A stretch of 64,000 nucleotides of DNA from Sphingobacterium sp. SGG-5 (GCF_011043525.1 NZ_JAAKGO010000001.1:248001-312000), one strand, 5' to 3'. Positions 28,527-37,382 are shown, counted from the stretch's first letter. Notes: generated by a model from the sequence alone, not told the origin. A program made the numbers and translations.

Positions 28527-29273
28527 ATGATATTACGAGCTGAACATTTAATTAAGAAGTATAAGCAACGTACTGTTGTAAATAATGTCTCTTTTCAAGT
28601 GGAACAAGGGGAAATAGTCGGCTTATTGGGGCCTAATGGTGCCGGAAAGACGACTTCTTTCTACATGATCGTGGGTTTGATCAAACCCAATGACGGACAT
28701 GTGTACCTCGATAAAGAAGAGATTACCAAGCTTGCCATGTTTCAGCGGGCACAAAAAGGTATCGGGTATCTGGCGCAGGAAGCATCGGTTTTTCGGAAAC
28801 TGTCGGTGGAGAACAACATTCTCGCGGTACTGGAAATACACTATCCCGACAAAGAAGAACGCTATGCGAAGCTCGAAGAGCTGCTTACCGAATTCAGCTT
28901 ACACCGGGTACGAAAAAACCGAGGTGATCTGTTATCCGGGGGGGAAAGGCGACGTACGGAAATCGCGCGGGCACTGGCGGCAAACCCACATTTTATCCTG
29001 CTCGATGAACCATTTGCTGGCGTAGACCCTATCGCAGTAGAAGAAATACAAACTATTGTCGCTAAACTGAAATCTAAAAATATCGGTGTACTAATCACCG
29101 ACCACAATGTACAGGAAACGCTTTCGATTACCGACAGGGCTTACCTCCTGACGGAAGGGAAGATTATGCTTACCGGTACGCCGGAAGAAATTGCGGATAG
29201 CGAATTGGCACGTAAGTTTTATTTAGGACGGAATTTTGTGCTTCGCCGCAAGAATTTTGCAACTGATAAATGA
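28527..29273 (+). CDS. lptB: Lipopolysaccharide export ATP-binding protein LptB
   Basis: This 248-residue ABC ATPase has Walker A GPNGAGKTT (residues 35-43), the signature LSGGE (136-140) and Walker B FILLDEP (156-162), followed by FAGVDPIAVEEIQ, which is typical of LptB. H-loop residues appear in VLITDHNVQETL. LptB powers the LptFG complex that extracts LPS from the inner membrane. The protein matches the family length. LptF/LptG are not encoded nearby. A TATATTTG box at 28466-28473 could give it its own promoter. Confidence 0.95.
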   Translation: MILRAEHLIKKYKQRTVVNNVSFQVEQGEIVGLLGPNGAGKTTSFYMIVGLIKPNDGHVYLDKEEITKLAMFQRAQKGIGYLAQEASVFRKLSVENNILAVLEIHYPDKEERYAKLEELLTEFSLHRVRKNRGDLLSGGERRRTEIARALAANPHFILLDEPFAGVDPIAVEEIQTIVAKLKSKNIGVLITDHNVQETLSITDRAYLLTEGKIMLTGTPEEIADSELARKFYLGRNFVLRRKNFATDK

Positions 29274-29310
29274 CAACCGTCAACTGATCACTGACTACTG
29301 ATTACAGACT
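29257..29310. repeat. Heptamer-periodic tract crossing the lptB stop up to the GH3 start
   Basis: Units such as TGATAAA, TGACAAC, TGATCAC, TGACTAC and TGATTAC follow each other in strict phase, consensus near TGAYNAC. The tract begins inside the last codons of lptB (29257) and runs up to the GH3 start codon at 29311. Confidence 0.6.
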
Positions 29311-30828
29311 ATGGAATTCTTAAATTCACTCTTTACATGGATCATGAAAAAGCGCATTCACCAGATTGAGCTCTTCATGAAATATCCGCACGATGTACAA
29401 GAGGAATGGTTCCAAAATCTGATTTCTTCTGCCGAGGCCACCGAGTGGGGCAAGAAGTACGATTACAAAAGTATATTTACCTTAGCAGATTATAAAAACA
29501 GAGTACCTATCAGTGATTATGACGATATAAAGGGTTATATCGATCGTATGATTAAGGGAGAGCAGAATCTGCTTTGGCCCTCTGATATCAAGTGGTTTGC
29601 CAAATCTTCGGGGACAACCTCCGATCGCAGTAAATTTATCCCGGTGAGTATGGAAGCCTTGGAAGAATGCCATTTCCAAGGGGGAAAGGACATGCTCTCC
29701 ATTTATTGCAGTAACCGACCGGACACGAAGCTATTTACAGGTAAATCGGTCGTTATCGGCGGTTCTTCACAGATCAACAATTTTAGCCCGGACTCGTATT
29801 ATGGCGATTTATCATCTATATTGATCCGAAACCTTCCTTTTTGGGCGGAATTCAAAAGAACACCCAATATCGAGGTCACGCTAAACCCCAACTTTGAGGA
29901 GAAAATCGAGCAGATTGCGCAGATTACCATTAAAGAAGATGTCACAAGCCTTGCAGGTGTGCCTACCTGGAACATCGTCATGGCGAAACGTATTCTGGAA
30001 ATTACCGGCAAAAACAACTTGTTGGAGGTATGGCCCAATCTGGAATTCTACGGGCATGGTGGTGTGAGCTTCCGACCCTATAAGGAGCAGTTTAAACAGC
30101 TTATTCCTTCGGACAACATGTATTTCTTAGAAAACTACAACGCTTCGGAAGGATATTTTGGGCTGCAGGACCGTTCCGACTCAGAAGATTTGTTGCTGAT
30201 GTTGGATTACGGCATCTATTATGAGTTCTTACCGACAGAACGGCTGGAGGAGGAACACCCCGATACATTATCGCTGGATGAAGTGGAAGTCGGAAAAAAC
30301 TATGCGCTGATCATATCGACCAATGCAGGCCTTTGGCGTTATAAAATCGGTGATACGATAAAGTTCACCTCGCTCTCTCCTTATCGCTTTCAGATCTCGG
30401 GACGTACTAAACAGTATATCAACACTTTCGGCGAGGAGGTCATTGTAGATAATGCCGAACAAGCCCTAAGTAAAGCCTGTCAAGACACAGGTGCACGCAT
30501 TAAAGACTACACCGCCGGACCGATTTATTTCCGAAAAAATGAAGTGGGCGCACACGAATGGATCATTGAATTTGAAAAACAACCTGCGGACTTTCAGCAT
30601 TTTTGTGAAGTACTGGACAATACACTCCGCGAAATTAACTCCGATTATGATGCTAAGCGTTTTAAAGATATGGCACTTGCATTTCCAGTCATACACAATG
30701 CTCCGGCCGACACGTTTTATAACTGGATGAAGTCCAAAGGAAAGCTTGGTGGCCAAAATAAGGTGCCCCGTCTGGCCAACAGCCGGGAATACCTCGATCC
30801 GTTGTTAGCGATGATGAAAAACGGCTAA
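29311..30828 (+). CDS. Bacterial GH3-family acyl-adenylating protein
   Basis: This 505-residue protein belongs to the GH3 family, first known from plant enzymes that conjugate jasmonate or auxin to amino acids. The ATP/AMP-binding motif is WFAKSSGTTSDRSKFIPVS (residues 92-110). Later conserved parts are FLENYNASEGYFGLQ and WRYKIGDTIKF. Bacterial members are widespread in Bacteroidota but their substrate is not known to me. The gene follows lptB by 37 bases filled by a heptamer tract and is probably in the same operon. It is a soluble cytoplasmic protein. Confidence 0.87.
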   Translation: MEFLNSLFTWIMKKRIHQIELFMKYPHDVQEEWFQNLISSAEATEWGKKYDYKSIFTLADYKNRVPISDYDDIKGYIDRMIKGEQNLLWPSDIKWFAKSSGTTSDRSKFIPVSMEALEECHFQGGKDMLSIYCSNRPDTKLFTGKSVVIGGSSQINNFSPDSYYGDLSSILIRNLPFWAEFKRTPNIEVTLNPNFEEKIEQIAQITIKEDVTSLAGVPTWNIVMAKRILEITGKNNLLEVWPNLEFYGHGGVSFRPYKEQFKQLIPSDNMYFLENYNASEGYFGLQDRSDSEDLLLMLDYGIYYEFLPTERLEEEHPDTLSLDEVEVGKNYALIISTNAGLWRYKIGDTIKFTSLSPYRFQISGRTKQYINTFGEEVIVDNAEQALSKACQDTGARIKDYTAGPIYFRKNEVGAHEWIIEFEKQPADFQHFCEVLDNTLREINSDYDAKRFKDMALAFPVIHNAPADTFYNWMKSKGKLGGQNKVPRLANSREYLDPLLAMMKNG

Positions 30829-30831
30829 ACC

Positions 30832-31551
30832 TTATTTCTCTAACACATCCAACAGTTTTCCAGCCTTCTCACCAAGCTTGCCCTGTGAGGGTATCTCGCG
30901 GAGTAAGGTCTTCGCCTCTTCGTGCTGGTCAATTTTATGATATACAAGGGCGAGGTAATACTTGGCTTCATCGGCAAATATGGATTTTCCTTCTGCAATC
31001 GGTGTCAACTCGGGTAAGGCCTGCGACCAATTTTGTTCACCAACATAGGTAAGCGCGGCGTAATACCTGTATTGTACGACGGATGAGTCCGCTTCGATGA
31101 GGCTGTACAGTATTCCCCGAGCCTCCTCATAGGACTGCGCATTGAATGCCTGGACTGCGTTTTCATAACTTACATTCGCCTCCTGACCGCGGACAACCTC
31201 CGATTGCATGGCGGGCAGATCATACAGATAACTGTCGTCGGTATAGAGATAGAATATCGAAAAGAAAATCAGCAAACATACCGCCGCCGCGACAGGCAAG
31301 TACACCTTATACAGGCTGACAACCCCTTTTCTTCCGGTTTGCAATCCTACTCGAGCCTGACGCAGATTGGCGCGAAGTGCATCTTCTTTCGAGGTTAACC
31401 GTTTCCTGATAGTCTCTTGTACCTCACGCTGCGCATGAACCTCCGCCCGCAATTCCTCATCTTCGGCCATCCACTTTTCAAATTGAGCAAGCTCATCGCC
31501 GGTCAATAGACCATCAATGTATGCCTGAATTTTATCTGCTTTGTTTTCCAT
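30832..31551 (-). CDS. Anti-sigma factor-like membrane protein with TPR-like periplasmic part
   Basis: This 239-residue protein has an N-terminal cytoplasmic part (residues 1-82) of the anti-sigma kind (IQAYIDGLLTGDELAQFEKW). One membrane segment follows at residues 83-103 (VYLPVAAAVCLLIFFSIFY), and then a periplasmic part with helical repeats resembling TPRs (AVQAFNAQSYEEARGILYSL, QYRYYAALTYVGEQNWSQAL). It lies 11 bases after the ECF sigma gene, so it probably holds that sigma factor inactive until a periplasmic signal arrives. It converges with the GH3 gene with a gap of only 3 bases. Confidence 0.8.
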   Translation of the reverse strand: MENKADKIQAYIDGLLTGDELAQFEKWMAEDEELRAEVHAQREVQETIRKRLTSKEDALRANLRQARVGLQTGRKGVVSLYKVYLPVAAAVCLLIFFSIFYLYTDDSYLYDLPAMQSEVVRGQEANVSYENAVQAFNAQSYEEARGILYSLIEADSSVVQYRYYAALTYVGEQNWSQALPELTPIAEGKSIFADEAKYYLALVYHKIDQHEEAKTLLREIPSQGKLGEKAGKLLDVLEK

Positions 31552-31562
31552 TACCTATCCGT

Positions 31563-32117
31563 TTAAAAAACACCACTTTGTTTGATTTTCTGAACCAGCG
31601 AAGCCATACATTCACTCTTTTTCTTTCGCAGGTAAGCATAGGAAATACCCATAGACTCGGCAATCTGTTCCTGATGCTTCTCGACGAGGCAGCGTTTGAT
31701 AATTTCCTGACAACTTTTTCCTAATGTGTCCAACATGGCCATGACTTTATTTTCTTTATCGACCTGATGCAGCATCTGTTCCCATTCCTGCTGTGCATGA
31801 TCTTCAATATGAAATAAATCATCCGTTGCTTTTGTTACCTGTAGCCGTTGATTTTTCTTCAACACGTTCAGCCACTTGCGTTTGCAGACCAGCGACAGGA
31901 AAGAGCCAAAGTTTGTGGTCAATTCAAAATCCCGATCTCGCGCCATATGATAGATATCGACCAGCGCCTCCTGCAATATATCATAACCATCATCTTCTGT
32001 ACCGCTGTTTCGTTGAATAAGGGTAACAATCTGCCGTGCATATTTATTATATATAAGCTGGATGCCCTTACTGTCGTTGTCTTTTAGATACCGGATATAA
32101 ATTTGGTCGATGTGCAT
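31563..32117 (-). CDS. ECF-type sigma-70 factor
   Basis: This 184-residue protein is a group IV sigma factor. Region 2 contains YDILQEALVDIYHMARDRDF with the DNA-melting part, and region 4 is the C-terminal helix-turn-helix (HQEQIAESMGISYAYLRKKK). It probably directs the divergent PKD and CHAT genes, which would link the anti-sigma signal to that locus; this is inferred from position. The gene heads a two-gene unit with the membrane anti-sigma factor. Confidence 0.87.
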   Translation of the reverse strand: MHIDQIYIRYLKDNDSKGIQLIYNKYARQIVTLIQRNSGTEDDGYDILQEALVDIYHMARDRDFELTTNFGSFLSLVCKRKWLNVLKKNQRLQVTKATDDLFHIEDHAQQEWEQMLHQVDKENKVMAMLDTLGKSCQEIIKRCLVEKHQEQIAESMGISYAYLRKKKSECMASLVQKIKQSGVF

Positions 32118-32136
32118 CGGAAACGAAGTTTATTTG

Positions 32137-32164
32137 TAAATTTAGCAATAATTGTATAAATCAA
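32137..32164 (-). promoter_or_regulatory. Predicted promoter of the sigma/anti-sigma genes
   Basis: On the minus strand TTG (32162-32164) is followed after 17 bases by TAAATTTA (32137-32144), a near match to TAnnTTTG. The -7 box is palindromic. The whole gap to the divergent PKD gene is only 65 bases. Confidence 0.35.
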
Positions 32165-32182
32165 GGAGAATACCTTATTAAT

Positions 32183-34219
32183 ATGAATAGCACTATCCTC
32201 ATGAAACCAATTATAGGCTTGATTACTGTCCTGATCTGTATACAATCGCTCGTTGCACAGCAATTGGAGACCATATCGCCGATCGACACCTTTGAAAGCC
32301 AGATTCACACGGAAATCATCGGCAACCAGATCGTATTTAAATCGGAATTACGCCCATTGGTTCAGATCCCGGGTGGGCGAGCACCTTACTACACCTATTT
32401 ATGGGATTTTGGTGATGGACATTTCAGCACCCAAGCGGAGCCTGTACATCAATATGCGCAGCCCGGGGAGTACAACGTGACGGTATATGCGGTCAACAAC
32501 TACGACTTTGGTCCTAAGCCGAAACGACCGAGAAAGAAAGTCGAAGCGGCATCTGCTATAGCTTCCAATACCTCGCCCAATTTATTTGAGCAGAACTTTT
32601 TCTCTTCTAATGGTATATTTCAGATTTTCAAACTGTCCGATGCCAAGCCCGGTGAAGACATTTCGCTCGTCGTCGGTGTCAACACCGAAGGAAAAAAGGG
32701 ACGCATTTATATTTTATCGAATGAGAAAGTGGCGGGTTTGGACGGCTTCACATTTGCCAACCAGAGTAATTATTACCGGGAAAAGATCGACACACTACCG
32801 CAACGGGATGGACTGCATAGTCTATGGGCCAGCGTCAAACAGTCGACCTTTACGAAAACAGGAAGCCCGGATTATGGGATCAAGGAAGTCTCTCTTTTTG
32901 CCAATGAAAATCAGGCCATCGGTTACTTCAAAGACTTGTATGGGGCATACAACAGTTTGACAGCCTACGATATCGATCCGGCCAACGCCGAACAGCAGTT
33001 CTCGCTGATCAACCTGGACGTGACGGAAGACATGCTGGTCGACACCAACGCCATCGTTACCATCACAGGTGTATTCATTCCCGAAGATGGTCTCGCCAAT
33101 GTACATCAGGTGGATATCCCTGTCGTCAAATCGCACGATCCAAATAAAATGTCGGTCAAGCCGGCACGCATGAGTTATCGATTCCAAAGTAAGCACAAAA
33201 CCCTCACGTATAAAGTACAATTCCAAAACGATGGTGAAGGCGATGCCCGCAATGTCCGTCTGGAAATGGCCTTACCGCCGGAAGTCGACAAAAACACCTT
33301 TAAACTGAAAGCGCTGTACCCAAAATGCGACACCTGTCAAACCGACAACGCCATGGGCTGCTATCGTTATTACATCAAAGACGATGGTACCTTTGTCTTT
33401 CACTTTAAAGATATCGCTCTTCCTGGTACCGCAGCCAAAAATATTACGGACATGGACAGTACCAAAGGGTTTATTCTCTTTGATATCGATATGGAGAAGA
33501 AAAAGTTCCGGAATAAATCATTCAAGTCGTATACAAATATCTATTTTGACAAAAACCCACCGATCAAGACCAATACTTCAACCTCTCGTTTTCGGCAGAT
33601 TATCTCCCCTATCGTGACAGTGGGGGCAACAACCACGTTCGGCACACCGAAAGAACATGAAACGAAGTATCAATTCAAACCCGGTATACAACTTGGGTTC
33701 GGCTTAGCGCCTATGGCGCCGTACAAACGTCCTTATTGGCAAGCGGAGATTTATACGAGTTATTACGAGCAGAATGGTTCTATAAATATCTCTGGGCTGA
33801 AACAACCGGTATCCTTGCCTATAGGTCCGGAGGGAAGAATGATGGATGTAACCATAACTGCTTATGACAGCTTAGAGACTCGCAAATATTTATCGCTACA
33901 GCTACCTTTACAAATGAGGTATAATATTAATGCCTGGATCTCTGTAGGGGCTGGAGTGTCGCTTCGTAAAGATTTCAATACCTCTTCCAGCGCCAAAAAA
34001 ACTTACTACTATATGGTAGACGCCGCACAGGGTATGGAAGAGCGAACTCTCCTCGTCGAAAATGATGATATTCAAAAGGAAAACAGTGCTCTAAAATACA
34101 ACCCTTTCTTCGATATCAATATCGGACGGGTGTATATGGGGCCCGCTATCGGCTTCAGGGTCTCCTACGATAAAAATCAAAAATCCCACAGTGGCATCTA
34201 TGGCATCTGGCGGTTTTAA
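32183..34219 (+). CDS. PKD-domain secreted/outer-membrane protein
   Basis: This 678-residue protein has a signal peptide (KPIIGLITVLICIQSLVAQ); the ATG at 32201 is an equally good start. A PKD domain follows at about residues 40-110 with the diagnostic YLWDFGDGHFST and PGEYNVTVYAV. Near residues 330-340 is the SHDPNKMSV motif of Bacteroidota secreted proteins, followed by a DUF11-like beta domain (YKVQFQNDGEGDARNVRLEM) with a CDTC pair. The last 190 residues alternate polar and aromatic residues and end in GIYGIWRF, suggesting an outer-membrane barrel. It is divergent from the ECF sigma gene and may be its target. Confidence 0.75.
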   Translation: MNSTILMKPIIGLITVLICIQSLVAQQLETISPIDTFESQIHTEIIGNQIVFKSELRPLVQIPGGRAPYYTYLWDFGDGHFSTQAEPVHQYAQPGEYNVTVYAVNNYDFGPKPKRPRKKVEAASAIASNTSPNLFEQNFFSSNGIFQIFKLSDAKPGEDISLVVGVNTEGKKGRIYILSNEKVAGLDGFTFANQSNYYREKIDTLPQRDGLHSLWASVKQSTFTKTGSPDYGIKEVSLFANENQAIGYFKDLYGAYNSLTAYDIDPANAEQQFSLINLDVTEDMLVDTNAIVTITGVFIPEDGLANVHQVDIPVVKSHDPNKMSVKPARMSYRFQSKHKTLTYKVQFQNDGEGDARNVRLEMALPPEVDKNTFKLKALYPKCDTCQTDNAMGCYRYYIKDDGTFVFHFKDIALPGTAAKNITDMDSTKGFILFDIDMEKKKFRNKSFKSYTNIYFDKNPPIKTNTSTSRFRQIISPIVTVGATTTFGTPKEHETKYQFKPGIQLGFGLAPMAPYKRPYWQAEIYTSYYEQNGSINISGLKQPVSLPIGPEGRMMDVTITAYDSLETRKYLSLQLPLQMRYNINAWISVGAGVSLRKDFNTSSSAKKTYYYMVDAAQGMEERTLLVENDDIQKENSALKYNPFFDINIGRVYMGPAIGFRVSYDKNQKSHSGIYGIWRF

Positions 34220-34220
34220 T

Positions 34221-34266
34221 TTCATTTCGACGACTGTAGGAGGAGAATTGGGTGAGGGGGCTCACC
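34221..34266. repeat. Partial copy of the GIY-YIG element repeat plus a short hairpin
   Basis: TTCATTTCGACGA (34221-34233) followed by AGGAGGAGAA (34238-34247) matches the repeat arms of the adjacent GIY-YIG element. Next to it is a perfect small hairpin, GGTGAG (34251-34256) and CTCACC (34261-34266) with loop GGGG. It lies in the gap after the PKD gene, outside the element proper. Confidence 0.5.
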
Positions 34267-34281
34267 GCAGATTTAAAAAAA

Positions 34282-34699
34282 CGTCATTTCGAACGAAGAG
34301 AGACCGCGAAGCAGCTCCGAAGGAAAATCTATGGATAAATATTTTTCACGTATAGTTTTAAAACAATGGAAATAGGTGGAGCCGTATATATCATGACAAA
34401 TGTTAATAGGACGACGTTATATATAGGTGTCACATCCGATCTGCTTTGGCGAATAAAAGAACATAGAGAAAAAGTATATCCAAGATCTTTTACGGCTAAA
34501 TATAATCTTTCCGTATGTGTGTATTATGAGATTTTTTCGTCTATCGAGGAAGCTATTAACAGAGAAAAAGAGATTAAGAAATGGCGGCGCGAAAAGAAAG
34601 ATTTTTTAATAAACAATATGAATCCCAATTGGAGAAATTTGTGGGAAGATATAAAAAACTGGTAAATAGATTTCTCCTCCTTCCTCGTCGAAATGACGG
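34282..34699 (+). mobile_element. GIY-YIG gene framed by inverted repeats, possible compact mobile element
   Basis: The left arm (34282-34332) starts CGTCATTTCGAACGAAGAG and ends in AATCTAT. The right arm (34666-34699), read on the minus strand, starts CGTCATTTCGACGAGGAAGG and ends in AAATCTATTT. The arms thus form an imperfect inverted repeat around one GIY-YIG nuclease gene, with the CGTCATTTCGA ends pointing outwards. A further part copy lies at 34221. The block is about 420 bases and sits between the PKD and CHAT genes. Mobility is inferred; no target duplication was identified. Confidence 0.6.
34366..34665 (+). CDS. GIY-YIG endonuclease domain protein
   Basis: This 99-residue single-domain protein has the motifs of the UvrC/URI type. 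VYIMTN followed by TLYIGVT supplies the two tyrosines of GIY-YIG. Arg in LLWRIKEHR and Glu in EEAINREKEIKKW are the expected catalytic pair, and the C-terminal LINNMNPNWRNLW is typical of the small family members. It probably nicks or cuts DNA with a divalent metal. The gene is framed by inverted repeats, which suggests it acts on or moves with them. Confidence 0.85.
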   Translation: MEIGGAVYIMTNVNRTTLYIGVTSDLLWRIKEHREKVYPRSFTAKYNLSVCVYYEIFSSIEEAINREKEIKKWRREKKDFLINNMNPNWRNLWEDIKNW

Positions 34700-34712
34700 T
34701 AAAACATAAAAA

Positions 34713-37310
34713 ATGGGGAAATATATTATATACCTACTGTGTGTATTGATTGCTAAGACCGTATTGCACTGCTCTGCCCCTACGGCACAACAAAGTACGT
34801 CCGCATCAAAAGCGATATCCCTTCCCGATTCGCTTTTTGAATACTTCGAAAGTACCGCCGATCTCTCTCCCGAAAAGTATGTCTCCAACCCTGACTCTTT
34901 TTTAAACAGCCTGAGCCTCACCCCGCAGTCATTCGAACAACAGGAGATGTACGCTTACGGGCTGATCTTCATGGCTTATGGTCTGCGGGAATACGGCGAT
35001 CATTATAACGCCATCCGGTATTATGAGAAAGTATTAAACTTCATTCAGTCGAAGAACCTGAAAGATATCAATACCCATGTATACGTCATCAAACCACTGG
35101 CAGCACTGTATACCTTAATCGATGACAACCAGAAGGCAATCAATTTATTGGAACAGACGCTGGATAAAATCCCAGTGGACCAATATCGCCAAAGGGTTGG
35201 CTTTGCGAACAATCTTGCCAATGCATACCTCTACAATCAGGACCTGACGAAGGCGAAGAAGCTCATAGAGGAAACGCTGAAAAAACCCACCGAATCCCTC
35301 TCACGTGCTTTGCTGTATAACACCCTTTCTACGGTCTATCAGGAGGAAAACGATGCGGACAACAGTACAAAATATAATACACTGGCCTTACAGGAATTTG
35401 CAAAAAACAAATTGTACGGCGACACACTCATCTGGTATGCGTCAGCGCTGGGGCAATATGGGGAAATCCATCACGATTACGCTTCCGGCCGTCAGGCATT
35501 ACAGTTGTTGAACAACCATTTCCCCGACACGCAACATCGGACAAAAGCCCGACTGCAGCTTACCCTCGCCAATATCCTGTTTCACAAAAATGATGTCCCT
35601 CGAGCAAAGCGTACGTATCAGCAGGTTGTTGATGCCTTATCTTCCACGGTGGGTGACGAGTACACACTGGATTATACCTATACGCAGGCGCTCGTGGGAC
35701 TGGCGAGATGCTTCGGACAAGAAAATGAGGTGGACTCGACGCTTCACTATTTCCAATGGGCAATTGAAAACGACTTTCGGACACAACAGCTCATTACGAG
35801 TAAAAGAAATCAAATCAATAACAACATCTGGAACCGAGCGATTATAGAAGAAATGTCGGCCTTGATCGAACGCGTCCTGATACAAGAACCGACAAAACAA
35901 GACATCGTAGAGACGCTGCTTTGGTGTATCGAATTAAGCAAAGGACGACTGCTTATTAACGAGATAAACCGATCGGAAAAATGGGACCATGGCGATCTTT
36001 CGTTAAAAAACGCTATCCGGACTATCCGTCACCTGCATCAGAAAATCAGTCAGACGACGGATCAAAATCAACGAGAAGCGCTTCAACAGCAGGTCAATCA
36101 GCTGATGATCGACTTTCAGCTTTCCGAACGTTATTTTGAAACGTATAATTATTCACCCGATAAGGCCTCTTTCTTCACCCATTTAAACGAACCTAATAAA
36201 AGCTACTACAGCTATTTCATCCATAAGGACAAAACGATTACCGTCATTGATCGGTCGAACGACAGGTACACTTACCACAAGATAACCGACACTACTTTTA
36301 CCACCTTTGTCCAGCAGTTTAAGGACACCTATTTCGGGGCTTCGCCCAATAGCTATAACCGCGATCCACTACACTACCGGGAGCAGTCACATCGAATCAT
36401 CAGCGCGTTATTGCCGGACCTGCATACGGCTGACGGCAACATTTGCCTCTCGCTGGATGGACAGCTTTATGGGCTTCCTTTTGACGCTTTGTATGAGAAA
36501 GGTTTCTTGGTCAACATCTACAATTTCGCGTATCTCAATTCGTTCATCCTCTACGATCTACTGCAAGCACCGACAGCCAATCAAACGGATATTACCCTGC
36601 TCTATCGGGCTTCCTTTCCTAAACCCTTACCGGATTTAAAATTTGTACACGAGGAAGTCGACAATATCGGCAAACATTTCAAAAGTGAACAAATCGGACC
36701 CAAAAACCAAAACGACTCCACGATCGTCCAACAATTCGCCGGATCTCATATCATCCATATTGCGGCACATACCATTTTGGATGGTGATGACAATCCGATT
36801 ATCTATTTACAGCAGCCGATCTCGACTAAACAGCTCCGTTTTTACCACATTTACTCCCCCATGGTATTTCTGTCGGCATGTAATACGGGAAGCGGTATAT
36901 CCCTACCTTCCGAAGGTATGGAAAGTATCCAGCGGGTATTCTTGGGTAAGGGCGTACCTTCCGTCATCTCAACCTATTGGTTTGCCAACGATGAAGCCAT
37001 GCTGCGGCTGACGTCCCTGTTTTATCAACAGCTCTATGAAAGCCGGAAACCTGTCGAGGCATTAGCGCAGGCAAAACGCGTATTTCTAAACGAAGCATCT
37101 ATCGAACATCAAAATCCCTGGTATTGGGCCAACATCAATTATTCAGGGATAAACAATGAGATAGGCTTGCGAAAAAACACAAACCTATCTCTCTATATGG
37201 GCATTGGTATAGTTATCCTTCTATTAATCCTCACAGGAATATACATCCATTCACGGTCGAATCGCTCTACGGTAAAGAAAGACGAAAAATCCGATCACGA
37301 AGCGTACTAA
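34713..37310 (+). CDS. TPR-CHAT (caspase-like) membrane protein
   Basis: This 865-residue protein starts with a signal sequence (KYIIYLLCVLIAKTVLHCSA; the Cys is a weak lipobox). Residues 60-400 are helical TPR-type repeats (YALGQYGEIHHDYASGR-like units). The C-terminal CHAT domain has the catalytic His686 in HIIHIAAHTILDG and Cys723 in VFLSACNTGSGI, followed by VFLGKGVPSVISTYWF. A membrane segment (YMGIGIVILLLILTGIYIH) lies near the C-terminus, with a short charged tail. It should be a cysteine protease facing the periplasm, its TPRs binding a partner or trigger. Neighbours are a PKD protein, an ECF sigma pair and an OmpA protein. Confidence 0.85.
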   Translation: MGKYIIYLLCVLIAKTVLHCSAPTAQQSTSASKAISLPDSLFEYFESTADLSPEKYVSNPDSFLNSLSLTPQSFEQQEMYAYGLIFMAYGLREYGDHYNAIRYYEKVLNFIQSKNLKDINTHVYVIKPLAALYTLIDDNQKAINLLEQTLDKIPVDQYRQRVGFANNLANAYLYNQDLTKAKKLIEETLKKPTESLSRALLYNTLSTVYQEENDADNSTKYNTLALQEFAKNKLYGDTLIWYASALGQYGEIHHDYASGRQALQLLNNHFPDTQHRTKARLQLTLANILFHKNDVPRAKRTYQQVVDALSSTVGDEYTLDYTYTQALVGLARCFGQENEVDSTLHYFQWAIENDFRTQQLITSKRNQINNNIWNRAIIEEMSALIERVLIQEPTKQDIVETLLWCIELSKGRLLINEINRSEKWDHGDLSLKNAIRTIRHLHQKISQTTDQNQREALQQQVNQLMIDFQLSERYFETYNYSPDKASFFTHLNEPNKSYYSYFIHKDKTITVIDRSNDRYTYHKITDTTFTTFVQQFKDTYFGASPNSYNRDPLHYREQSHRIISALLPDLHTADGNICLSLDGQLYGLPFDALYEKGFLVNIYNFAYLNSFILYDLLQAPTANQTDITLLYRASFPKPLPDLKFVHEEVDNIGKHFKSEQIGPKNQNDSTIVQQFAGSHIIHIAAHTILDGDDNPIIYLQQPISTKQLRFYHIYSPMVFLSACNTGSGISLPSEGMESIQRVFLGKGVPSVISTYWFANDEAMLRLTSLFYQQLYESRKPVEALAQAKRVFLNEASIEHQNPWYWANINYSGINNEIGLRKNTNLSLYMGIGIVILLLILTGIYIHSRSNRSTVKKDEKSDHEAY

Positions 37311-37382
37311 TTTAACGTCCTCTTCCTCCGCTGTTTTTATAAAGGGTTTAGTGGTATTCGTTTTCATATTAAGGTTCTTTAT

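Noticed and set aside
29257-29310. CRISPR-like array reading of the heptad tracts
   Set aside because: Units are 7 bases with no spacers and no cas genes are present.
34282-34699. Classical insertion sequence
   Set aside because: No transposase is encoded and no target duplication could be identified; only a GIY-YIG gene and repeat arms are present.
34574-34921. A 115-codon minus-strand frame across the GIY-YIG end and the CHAT start
   Set aside because: It overlaps two well-supported genes and has no recognisable sequence; the right repeat arm lies inside it by chance.
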